The position numbers and the translations under genes are program-made. From Nocardia sp. NRRL S-836 (GTDB lineage Bacteria; Actinomycetota; Actinomycetes; Mycobacteriales; Pseudonocardiaceae): DNA of 64,000 nt. Position 1 is the stretch's first letter, and every line of letters begins with the position of its first letter. Location: contig NZ_LGDY01000164.1 in NCBI RefSeq assembly GCF_001279525.1, positions 62,001 to 126,000 on the forward strand. Direction: 5' to 3'. Of the stretch, positions 40,750 through 48,876 are shown one piece after another. The notes beneath the pieces are model-generated. The model was not told where the DNA came from. It saw nothing but the letters and a program-made list of their open reading frames with translations, and searched no databases.

Positions 40750-43700
40750 TCAGTTCCTTCAGACCGGCCTCGTCCAGCAGGTCAGCCGGTCGCACCGTGT
40801 GGTCGTGCCGGACGTAGTGGAACGCGGCCCGCACCCGGTCCAGCGGCTCCCCCACCAGCGCCGCCCACGCCAGCCGGTACGCGGCGAGCTGCACCGACAA
40901 CGCCGGCAGCGCCTCCGCGTCGGGCACCGCGCCGGTCTTCCAGTCGACGACCGTCCAGCCGTCCTGGTCCTTGTAGACGGCGTCCATCCGGCCGCGCACC
41001 GAGATGCCGTCGAACTCCGCCTCGAACGGCACCTCCACGTCGTGCGGGGTGCGCTCGGCCCACGCACTGGTCAGGAACGCCTCCTTCAGCCGTTCCAGGT
41101 CGGTGTCGGGGGCCGCGTCGGCGTCACCCGCACCGGGCAGGTCGTCGATGTCGAGCAGGCGGGTGGCACCGAACCGGTTCTCCAGCCACGTGTGGAAGGC
41201 GGTGCCCCGGCGCGCCAGCGGGTTCGGCGGGAACGGCAGCGGCCTGCGCAGCCTGCGGGCCAGCAGGTCCGGGTCCTTGGCCAGCTCCACCAGCTGGCTG
41301 ACGCTCAGGTGGTCGGGCAGCAGGACCTGTTCGCGCCGGTTCAGCGACGCGGCCCGTTCGGCGAGCAGCACGTCGACGTCCGCCGCCCAGCCCTCGGGGT
41401 CGGCGTCCAGCGGCAGCTCGGGGTCGTCGGGGACCACGTCGTCGGGCAGCGGCTCCGGCTCCGGCGGGAAGTCCTCGTCCGGCGGCTCGTCGGGCGGCGG
41501 GTAGTCCTCGCCGGACAGCGTCTCGGGCTCCGGCTCCTCCTCGAAGACCAGCGGCAACGGCTCCGGCGGCGCGTTGCGCAGCTCGTCCAGCGCGGCCAGC
41601 ACCATCTCGGCGCCCTCGACGACGGCGTCACGGCGCTTGCCCAGCGGATCGGCCGGCCACTGCGCGCTCTTCACGTCCTCGGCAAGTGGGTTCGGCGTGC
41701 CGGCCTCGGGTTCGTCGGCCCACACGCTGATGTCGCCCGGCGCGTCGTCCCGCAGCAGGACCTCGTGCATCTCGGTGAGGAACACCGACGGGCCCTTGGG
41801 CTTGTCACCCGCCTCGCCCCACCAGTGGCCCGACAGCAGCAGGCTGTGCTCGGCACGGGTGACGCCGACGTAGAACAGCCGCCGTTCCTCGACCAGCCTG
41901 CGGTCCTCGAACTCCTCGGCGTGGATCGCGAGGGCCTCGTCGACCTCCTTGCGGTTGAAGCCGGCGCTCAGCCTCAGCACCGGCAGGTCCTGCGCGTCGC
42001 CGCGCAGGTCGGCGGGCAGCTCGGTGACCGCCTTGAGCCAGCACGACGACTTCTTGCGGCCTGGGAAGACGTCCTTGACCAAGTGCGGCAGCGCGACGAT
42101 GTGCCACTCCAGGCCCTTCGCCGAGTGCACGGTCAGGATCTGCACCCGGTCCTCGGACACCTCGATCTCGCCCGGCTCCAGCCCGTCCTCGGCGTGCTCG
42201 GCCGTGTAGAGGTAGTCGAGCAGGGACGGCAGCGTCGCCGACGGGCTCGCCGCCGCGAAGTCCGTGACCACGTCCGCGAAGGCGTCGAGGTGCGCGCGCC
42301 CGACCATGCCCGGCCGGGACATCGCCTCGATGTCGAGCAGCAACGTCCGTTCCACGTCCGCCACCAGCTCCGGCAACGGCTGGTCGAGGCGGCGCCGCAG
42401 CAACGCCAGCTCCCCGCCGAGCCTGCGGATGCGGCGGTAGCCGTCCGGTGAGTACGCGTCCGGGTCGCCGGGGTCGTCCAGCGCGTCGGCGAGCCCCGCC
42501 TGCTCCGCGTGCTCCCCCGGCAGCGCGTCCGCGATCACGAGCAGCGGATCGTCCACAACGGACTGTCGTGACTGGACACCGGCCAGGTCACGCGCCCTCG
42601 TCCACAGCGCGGCCAGGTCCCGTGCCGCGAGACGCCACCGCGAGCCGGTGAGCAGCCGTGCGGCCGCCGTGCCCGCGAGCGGGTCGACCAGGACGCGCAG
42701 GGCGGACACCAGGTCCCGCACCTCGGGCTCGTCCAGCAGCCCGCCGAGCCCGACGACCTCGACCGGCAGCCCGCGCTCCCGCAACGCCGCCGCGATCGCC
42801 GCCATGTCCGACCTCCTGCGGACCAGCACGGCCGCGGTCGGCGGCGCCCCCTCCGCGTCGAGGTGCGCGACCCACTGCGCGGCGACGTTGTCCGCCAGCC
42901 AGTCCAGCTCCTGCCGGATGTCGGCGTGCAACGCGAGCCGCACGTCACCCGGCCCGGCACCCGGCCGCGCCCGCAGCTCCTCGACGTCGAGCCCGGCCTC
43001 CCGCAACGGCAGCGACACCGCGTTCGCGAGCTCCAGCACCTCCGGCGGGTTGCGGAAACTGGTCAGCAGCCCGAACTTCCTCGTCGGCGGGAAGTCGTCC
43101 GCGAACCGCGGCAGGTTCGCCGCCGACGCGCCCCGCCAGCCGTAGATCGCCTGCGCCGGGTCGCCCACCGACGTGACCGGCATCGGCTCGCCCTCACCGA
43201 AGAGGCTGCGCAGCAGCACGCGCTGGGCGTGGCCGGTGTCCTGGTACTCGTCCAGCAGCACCGCGCCGTAGCGGGCCCGCTCGCCCTCGTTCACCTCGGG
43301 GAACGCGGCGAGCTGCGCGGCCAGCGACATCTGGTCGGCGAAGTCGAGGGCCGCTTCCTTGCGCTTGCGTTGCTGGTAGGCGTCGAGCAGCGGCAGCAGC
43401 GCGACCCGGAGCCGTTGCGCGGCAACGACCTCCTTGAGCTTCTCGGGCAGCGCGTCACGCTGCCGGGGCGCCTTGGGTGCGTTCTCGATGAGCGCGGTGA
43501 GCTTCTCGGCGTGGCTGACGAGCTGCTCGGGCGTGACGAGGTGCTCCCCCAGCTCGCCTGCCAGCGACAGCAGGTAGCCGGTGATGGTCGCCGGGACCTT
43601 GTCGGTGTCGAGGTCCTTCGCCCACGTCGACACCACCCGGTGCGCGAGCTGCCAGGACGCGGTCTGGGTGAGCAGCCGGACACCGGGCTCGACGGGGAGC

Positions 43701-44092
43701 CGCAGGCCGTGCTCGGTGACCAGCCGCCCCGCGTAGGCGTGGTAGGTGAGCACGACCGGCTCCCCGGTCAGCACGGCCATCTTGCGCTCGCCGCTGGGGT
43801 CGAGGTCGTCGAGGAGGGAGGAGCCGGCGAGCCTCCTGAGCCGCGCCCGGACGCGTTCCGCGAGCTGGCGGGCGGCCTTGCGGGTGAAGGTGAGACCGAG
43901 GACGCGGTCGGGCTCCACGAAGCCGTTGGCGACCAGCCACACCACGCGGGCGGCCATGGTCTCGGTCTTGCCGGCACCGGCGCCGGCGATGACCAGGGCG
44001 GGCTGGCCGGGGGCGGCGATGACCTCGGCCTGCTCGGGGGTCGGCTTGTTGAGGCCGAGGGCGTCGGCAATCTCGAAGGGGCTGACGGTCAT
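40733..44092 (-). CDS. adnB: AdnB helicase-nuclease subunit
   Basis: A 1119-residue UvrD-type superfamily 1 motor fused to a RecB-like nuclease. Motor motifs are PTPEQAEVIAAP (Q motif), Walker A VIAGAGAGKTETM near residue 38, Walker B LLDEYQDT, GDPAQAIYGWRGA, LTVHSAKGLEWHIVALPHL and YVGVTRAEHSLLLSGH. The C-terminal nuclease has GRMDAVYK, VVDWKTG and QLAAYRLAW. AdnAB resects double-strand breaks in actinomycetes in the place of RecBCD. Residues about 825-905 form an acidic, proline-rich linker (EEEPEPETLSGEDYPPPDEPPDE). It lies 460 bp downstream of adnA on the same strand, farther than is usual for this pair. Confidence 0.93.
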   Translation of the reverse strand: MTVSPFEIADALGLNKPTPEQAEVIAAPGQPALVIAGAGAGKTETMAARVVWLVANGFVEPDRVLGLTFTRKAARQLAERVRARLRRLAGSSLLDDLDPSGERKMAVLTGEPVVLTYHAYAGRLVTEHGLRLPVEPGVRLLTQTASWQLAHRVVSTWAKDLDTDKVPATITGYLLSLAGELGEHLVTPEQLVSHAEKLTALIENAPKAPRQRDALPEKLKEVVAAQRLRVALLPLLDAYQQRKRKEAALDFADQMSLAAQLAAFPEVNEGERARYGAVLLDEYQDTGHAQRVLLRSLFGEGEPMPVTSVGDPAQAIYGWRGASAANLPRFADDFPPTRKFGLLTSFRNPPEVLELANAVSLPLREAGLDVEELRARPGAGPGDVRLALHADIRQELDWLADNVAAQWVAHLDAEGAPPTAAVLVRRRSDMAAIAAALRERGLPVEVVGLGGLLDEPEVRDLVSALRVLVDPLAGTAAARLLTGSRWRLAARDLAALWTRARDLAGVQSRQSVVDDPLLVIADALPGEHAEQAGLADALDDPGDPDAYSPDGYRRIRRLGGELALLRRRLDQPLPELVADVERTLLLDIEAMSRPGMVGRAHLDAFADVVTDFAAASPSATLPSLLDYLYTAEHAEDGLEPGEIEVSEDRVQILTVHSAKGLEWHIVALPHLVKDVFPGRKKSSCWLKAVTELPADLRGDAQDLPVLRLSAGFNRKEVDEALAIHAEEFEDRRLVEERRLFYVGVTRAEHSLLLSGHWWGEAGDKPKGPSVFLTEMHEVLLRDDAPGDISVWADEPEAGTPNPLAEDVKSAQWPADPLGKRRDAVVEGAEMVLAALDELRNAPPEPLPLVFEEEPEPETLSGEDYPPPDEPPDEDFPPEPEPLPDDVVPDDPELPLDADPEGWAADVDVLLAERAASLNRREQVLLPDHLSVSQLVELAKDPDLLARRLRRPLPFPPNPLARRGTAFHTWLENRFGATRLLDIDDLPGAGDADAAPDTDLERLKEAFLTSAWAERTPHDVEVPFEAEFDGISVRGRMDAVYKDQDGWTVVDWKTGAVPDAEALPALSVQLAAYRLAWAALVGEPLDRVRAAFHYVRHDHTVRPADLLDEAGLKELIRTVG

Positions 44093-44183
44093 GACCGCTC
44101 ACCCGCGGTGACGCCCGCCACCCGCGCACGGCAGCGCGGCTCAGCGCACGAGGCGATGAGCTGGTCGCGAGTGCCGGGCAACG

Positions 44184-44552
44184 TCACCGACACATCTTCC
44201 TACCCGGGCCGAACGCCCCCGCACCTGCCAGGCAGAGACGCGCGCCGGACGTGCGGTCGACTGAAAGGCGCAGGTCACCTGCTGTGCTGGCGGTCACAGG
44301 GCGCGCGAGCGCACCGGCCACGCGCCACGCCGCAGCGGCCGGGAGCCGCCGTGCCACCGCACCCGCCGACCGCACCGCCACAGCACCCACCACCCACAGG
44401 GTCACGCCGGTCGTCACCACGGCAGCGGCCAGCCGCACCGCCACACCGCACACCAGCCACCACACCGCCCGCAGGCCACCGGACCGCAGCGGCCACGCGC
44501 CACCGCACGGTCCTTCGCCCACCGGCACTCCACCTGTCACGCGCCGGACCAC
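44184..44552 (-). CDS. Possible small hydrophobic ORF between adnA and adnB
   Basis: A GTG directly after the adnA stop opens a 122-codon frame rich in Ala, Val and Trp, with hydrophobic stretches (AVWWLVCGVAVRLAAAVVTTGVTLWVVGAVAV). Third-position bias is weaker than in neighbouring genes, and the DNA is a low-complexity mix of repeated CGGTGCG and GGCCGCTGC words. No ribosome-binding site is needed if it is read by coupling. I cannot tell a membrane protein from non-coding spacer. The rest of the gap (44093-44183) shows nothing recognisable. Confidence 0.25.
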   Translation of the reverse strand: MVRRVTGGVPVGEGPCGGAWPLRSGGLRAVWWLVCGVAVRLAAAVVTTGVTLWVVGAVAVRSAGAVARRLPAAAAWRVAGALARPVTASTAGDLRLSVDRTSGARLCLAGAGAFGPGRKMCR

Positions 44553-47500
44553 CTACTCGCTCACCTGGCGTCCCGACGGGTGGACCGGGCACGTGGTCCG
44601 CGCAGGGCAGCGGTCGCAGTCCGGGTTCTCGCGTGCGGTGTAGGACGGGCCGAGCACCGACTCGGCCGCGTCCTGCACGACCTCCAGCCACGCGCGCACG
44701 CCCTGCTCGTCCAGCGGCGCCTGGGTGCGTTCCACGGCGCCGGTCTTCTTGTCCTCGCGGGCCACGTACAGCAGTTTCGCCCCGCCCGGTTCGGTGCCGA
44801 GGCCGATGTGCGTGAAGCCGCCCAGTGAGGTGGCGAGCTGGTAGACGGCCAGCTGCGGGTGTTCCTGGCCCGCGTCCTTCGAGACCGGGTTCTTGCCGGT
44901 CTTGATGTCGACCACGATCGGGCGGCCGTCTGCGTCGTGTTCGAGGCGGTCGACGCGGCCGCGGACCTGGAGCCAGGGGCCGCCGTCGCGTTTCGGGACC
45001 TCGACGGACATCTCCTCCTCGACGGCGACCTGGGTGAGCTGGCTGCGGGTCGTGGCGAGCCAGGCGAGGAAGGTGTCGAGCATCTTCTCGACGCGCATGC
45101 GTTCGCGGCGGGAGAACCAGGGGGCGCCGGCGTCGACGGCGGCCCAGGCCTCGTCGAGCTTCACGCGCAGCTGGGCGGCGTCGGCGCCGGAGGCGGCTGC
45201 CTGGGCGAGGGCGTGGACCAGGGTGCCCGTCACCGAGGCGAGCTCGGCCGGGTCCTGGCCGCCGTGGCGTTCCACGACCCAGCGCAGCGGGCACTTCGTG
45301 ATGACCTCGATGGTCGAGGGGGTCACGCTGACCTTCTGCTCCTCGGTCCACAGTGGAGCTTCCGAGGAGACGTCGGCGACGCCGTACCAGGACTCGGGGT
45401 GGGCGCCGGGGACGTTCGCCTCGGCCAGGCGGGCGAGCTGCTGGGCGGCGCGGGAGCGCCGGTCGGGGGTCTCGGCGTCCGAGCACACCACGCGGCGCAG
45501 CTCGCCGACCAGCTCGGACAGCACCAGGCCGCGCTGGGGGCGGTGGAGCTTGCGTTCCTCCTCGGCGGACGACTCGATCTCGTCCAGGAAGCGCGACGGC
45601 TGCTCGTCCTCGCCGCGCACGGCGCTGATCAGCAGCTTCGACCGGGCCCGTGACGCGGCCACGAGCAGCAGGCGGCGTTCCTCCGCCAGGATCGGGGCCA
45701 CCGCGGACACCGACGGTTCCAGGCCGGCCAGCACGTCCACCATGCGCTCGACGCCCAGCACCGTGCCGCGCAGCCGCAGGTCGGGCCACGAGCCCTCCTG
45801 CACGCCGGGCACGGCGACGACCTCCCACTCGCGGCCGGCGGCGGCGTGCGCGGTCAGCACGGACACCGCCTCGCCGACGGGGGCGGCCGCGGCCAGCGTG
45901 TCGCCGACGATCCGTTGCGACTCCAGGTAGTCCGCGAAACCGGCCACGCCAGAACCCGGCAGCCGGTCGACGTACTTCGCGGCCGCCTCGAACAACGCCA
46001 CGATCGCGTCGAGGTCGCGGTCGGCCTGCATGCCGGTGATGCCGCGGCGGGCGGACTGCGTGACCCACCGCTCCTGCAGCCCGGTCGCCGTCCACAGCTC
46101 CCACAGCACCGACTCGACCGAGGCGCCACGCTGGATCGCCTTGCGCGCCAACGACAGCAGGTGCGAGATGCGACGGGCCGGCAACGACTCGACGTCCTCC
46201 AGGGCAGCCAGGCGGTCCTCGGTCAGCAGCACCTCGACCAGCAGCTCGCCGCTCGGCCGGTCGCCGCCCGCCGCCATCTCCAGCCGCCGCAGGCCGCGCC
46301 GCAACCGCCGCAGCGCCAACGGGTCCGCGCCGCCGTACGAGGAGGACAGCAGCATCGCCGCCGTGTCCTCGTCCAGCGATCCGGGCGTGGCCGCGGCCCG
46401 CACCAGGGCCAGCAGTGGACGCACGGAAGGCTGCTGCGCCAGCGGCAGCTCGTCCGACGGCACCGCCACCGGCACGCCCGCCGCGAGCAGGGCGCGTTGC
46501 AGCACGGGCAACGCCAGCGTCGCCGACCGCACGATCACGGCCATCCGCGACCACGGCACCTCGTCGGCCAGGTGCGAACGCCGCAGCTGGTCGGCCACCC
46601 ACGTCGCCTCCTGCGCCGCCGACGCGAGCAGCCGCACCTGCACGGAGCCCTCGCCATCGGCGGGCTCGACGAACCGCGCCGGCGACGCACCCGGCAGCCG
46701 GGCGGCCAGCCGGGCCACCGCGTCGCGCACCTCGGGTGTCATCCGGTGCGACCGGGTCAGCACCACCGTCTCGCCGGGCACGTCGCGCAGGATCTCCGGG
46801 TCGGCGCCGCGGAACGTGAAGATCGCCTGATCGGGGTCGCCGGCGAGGACGAACCGGGTCGCGCCCGAGCCCAGTGAGCTGATCAGCGAGTACTGCATCG
46901 GGTCGAGGTGCTGCGCGTCGTCGACCAGCAGGTACCGCACGCGCTGCCGCTCGGCCCACAGCAGGTCCTCGTCGGTGACGAACGCCGCATAGGCCGCCGA
47001 CACCAGCTCGGCGGCGTCGAGCGCGGGGGCGAACGCCGTCGCGGAGTCCATTCCCGACAGCAGGTTCACCTCCTCGTACTGCCGGCCGAACCGCCCGGCG
47101 GCCACCCACTCGTCACGCCCGTGCTGCTCGCCGAGCTCGATCAGGTCCTCCGGGCCCAGGCCGCGTTCGGCCGCACGCAGCAGCAGGTCGCGCAGCTCGT
47201 GGGCGAAGCCGGGCAGCTCCAGCGCCGGGCGCAGCCGCTCCGGCCAGTGCGCGGCGCCCAGCTCGACGTCACCGGCGAGCAGGTCGCGCACCATCGCGTC
47301 CTGCTCCGGCCCGGACAGCAGCCGCGGCGGTGGCTCGCCGAGCAGCACCGCCTGGTTGCGCAGCACCGCGAACGCGTAGGAGTGCACGGTCCGCACCAGC
47401 GGCTCGCGCACCGTGGAGAACCGCCCGGTCAGCAGCCGCGTGATGTCCGCGCGCAGGGCCACGGACGCACGCCGGTTCGCGGTGAGCACCAGCACGTTCT

Positions 47501-47690
47501 CCGGGTCGGCTCCGTGCTCCAGCACGACGTGCGCGGCCAGCTCGGCCAGCAGCGTCGTCTTGCCGGTGCCGGGGCCGCCGAGGACGCGCAGGAAGCCCTC
47601 CTGCGTGAAGACGCGCTGGGCAGCGGCGTCCCACCGGGGACGCGGGCGCGTCTCCGGCTTCCTGCGGACCAGCTGGGGTGGAAGTGCCAC
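44553..47690 (-). CDS. adnA: AdnA helicase-nuclease subunit with Fe-S cluster
   Basis: A 1045-residue partner of AdnB. Motor motifs are Walker A VLGGPGTGKTTLLAEL near residue 37, LLVDDAQHLDPMQY (Walker B variant seen in AdnA), AGDPDQAIFTFRGADPE, and LTAHAAAGREWEVVAVPGVQEG. The C-terminal nuclease has GRVDRLEHD, VVDIKTGKN and QLAVYQLA. Four cysteines, one in ITKCPLRW and three in CDRCPARTTC, should hold the iron-sulfur cluster known in this nuclease type. It initiates resection with AdnB. GTG or ATG at 47690 fits the MALPPQLVRRKPETRPR start. Confidence 0.93.
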   Translation of the reverse strand: MALPPQLVRRKPETRPRPRWDAAAQRVFTQEGFLRVLGGPGTGKTTLLAELAAHVVLEHGADPENVLVLTANRRASVALRADITRLLTGRFSTVREPLVRTVHSYAFAVLRNQAVLLGEPPPRLLSGPEQDAMVRDLLAGDVELGAAHWPERLRPALELPGFAHELRDLLLRAAERGLGPEDLIELGEQHGRDEWVAAGRFGRQYEEVNLLSGMDSATAFAPALDAAELVSAAYAAFVTDEDLLWAERQRVRYLLVDDAQHLDPMQYSLISSLGSGATRFVLAGDPDQAIFTFRGADPEILRDVPGETVVLTRSHRMTPEVRDAVARLAARLPGASPARFVEPADGEGSVQVRLLASAAQEATWVADQLRRSHLADEVPWSRMAVIVRSATLALPVLQRALLAAGVPVAVPSDELPLAQQPSVRPLLALVRAAATPGSLDEDTAAMLLSSSYGGADPLALRRLRRGLRRLEMAAGGDRPSGELLVEVLLTEDRLAALEDVESLPARRISHLLSLARKAIQRGASVESVLWELWTATGLQERWVTQSARRGITGMQADRDLDAIVALFEAAAKYVDRLPGSGVAGFADYLESQRIVGDTLAAAAPVGEAVSVLTAHAAAGREWEVVAVPGVQEGSWPDLRLRGTVLGVERMVDVLAGLEPSVSAVAPILAEERRLLLVAASRARSKLLISAVRGEDEQPSRFLDEIESSAEEERKLHRPQRGLVLSELVGELRRVVCSDAETPDRRSRAAQQLARLAEANVPGAHPESWYGVADVSSEAPLWTEEQKVSVTPSTIEVITKCPLRWVVERHGGQDPAELASVTGTLVHALAQAAASGADAAQLRVKLDEAWAAVDAGAPWFSRRERMRVEKMLDTFLAWLATTRSQLTQVAVEEEMSVEVPKRDGGPWLQVRGRVDRLEHDADGRPIVVDIKTGKNPVSKDAGQEHPQLAVYQLATSLGGFTHIGLGTEPGGAKLLYVAREDKKTGAVERTQAPLDEQGVRAWLEVVQDAAESVLGPSYTARENPDCDRCPARTTCPVHPSGRQVSE

Positions 47691-47768
47691 GCCCCGATTT
47701 CACCACGCTGCACCGACAAGATCAGTCCCGCCCGCCGATCGGAGCACCCGGCGATTTCGACTACCTTC

Positions 47769-47798
47769 TTGACAGAAGCAGGTGGTCTAGTCCATTTT
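47769..47798 (+). promoter_or_regulatory. Chitinase promoter with DasR-like (dre) box
   Basis: TTGACA (47769-47774) and a weak -10 near 47793-47798 bracket GGTGGTCTAGTCCATT (47781-47796). The last matches 12 of 16 positions of the palindromic DasR site ACTGGTCTAGACCAGT known from Streptomyces chitin-regulon genes. Binding between the hexamers would repress until amino-sugar phosphates accumulate. Confidence 0.6.
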
Positions 47799-47864
47799 TG
47801 AAGACGTTGTGAGCCTGCTCACCAAAATCCGCCGCCGTGGATCCGAGCAGTTCTTGGAGGACTG

Positions 47865-48812
47865 ATGAAGCGGTTCCTCGCCGGCGCCCTCGCCGCCGCG
47901 TGCGCGGTCGTGCTGCTGCCCGCCGCCGCCCAGGCCGCGGTCAACCCGGTGCTCGCCGCCCCCTACCTCTACCAGTGGGGTGGCCAGCCCAACCCCGCCA
48001 CCGTGATGCAGCAGACCGGCATCAAGGCGTTCACGCTCGCGTTCATCCTCAGCGACGGCACCTGCAACCCGAAGTGGGACGGCACCCGCTCGCTGACCGG
48101 GTCGGACCAGACGCTGATCAACTCGATCCGCTCGGCCGGCGGTGACGCGGTGCCGTCGATCGGCGGCTGGTCGGGCAACAAGCTCGGCCAGTTCTGCAGC
48201 ACCCCCGCCGCGCTCGCCGGGGCCTACCAGAAGGTGATCGACGCCTACGCGCTCAAGGCGATCGACATCGACATCGAGGCCGCCGAGTTCGAGAACAACG
48301 CCACGCAGGACCGCGTGCTCGGCGCGTTGAAGATCGTCAAGCAGAACAACCCCGGCGTGCGGACCGTCATCACCATGCCGACCGACCGCACCGGCCCGAA
48401 CTCGTGGGGCAAGCGGCTGGTCACCCGCGCCAAGGAGCTCGGGGCGCCGATCGACACGTGGGCGGTCATGCCGTTCGACTGGGGCAGCGGCGGCGACATG
48501 CTCGCCCAGACCAAGAGCGCGGTCGACGGCCTGAAGAACCACGTGAAGGCGACGTTCGGGCTGACCGACGACGCCGCGTACCGGCGCAGCGGCCTGTCCT
48601 CGATGAACGGCAAGACCGACACCGGCGAGACCGTGACGCCGCAGAACTTCCGCGACATCGTCACGTGGGCGAGCTCGAAGCACCTGTCGCGGGTGTCGTT
48701 CTGGGCCGTGAACCGCGACCGCGGCAACTGCGGCGCGATGAGCTCCTCGTGCAGCGGCATCAACCAGCAGACCTACGAGTTCACGAAGGCGCTCGCGAAG
48801 TTCACCGGCTAG
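47865..48812 (+). CDS. Secreted GH18 chitinase
   Basis: A 315-residue exported glycoside hydrolase family 18 enzyme. The signal peptide covers residues 1-25 (FLAGALAAACAVVLLPAAAQA). The catalytic DxDxE motif appears in KAIDIDIEAAEF near residue 130. VPSIGGWSG is the usual SxGG strand, and MPFDWGSGG and VSFWAVNRDRGNC form later barrel strands. No carbohydrate-binding module is present, so it is a bare catalytic domain. The AGGACTG sequence before the ATG serves as ribosome-binding site. A dre-like box in the promoter ties it to chitin/N-acetylglucosamine control. Confidence 0.9.
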   Translation: MKRFLAGALAAACAVVLLPAAAQAAVNPVLAAPYLYQWGGQPNPATVMQQTGIKAFTLAFILSDGTCNPKWDGTRSLTGSDQTLINSIRSAGGDAVPSIGGWSGNKLGQFCSTPAALAGAYQKVIDAYALKAIDIDIEAAEFENNATQDRVLGALKIVKQNNPGVRTVITMPTDRTGPNSWGKRLVTRAKELGAPIDTWAVMPFDWGSGGDMLAQTKSAVDGLKNHVKATFGLTDDAAYRRSGLSSMNGKTDTGETVTPQNFRDIVTWASSKHLSRVSFWAVNRDRGNCGAMSSSCSGINQQTYEFTKALAKFTG

Positions 48813-48836
48813 CCCGGCGAACTCCCTCCCACCGCT

Positions 48837-48876
48837 CCGGTGGCCGGACGTGACCCCGACCCCGTCCGGTCACCGG
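48837..48876. terminator. Hairpin between chitinase and GGDEF-EAL gene
   Basis: Fourteen-nt arms (48837-48850 and 48863-48876) pair with one mismatch around a 12-nt loop. The element starts 25 bp after the chitinase stop and overlaps the last codons of the convergent gene, so it could act both ways. Confidence 0.55.

Noticed and set aside
42863..44815. 650-codon plus-strand frame across adnB and the adnA-adnB gap
   Set aside because: Over adnB it is the mirror of a clear helicase gene, and across the gap it is Arg/Pro/His-rich low complexity.
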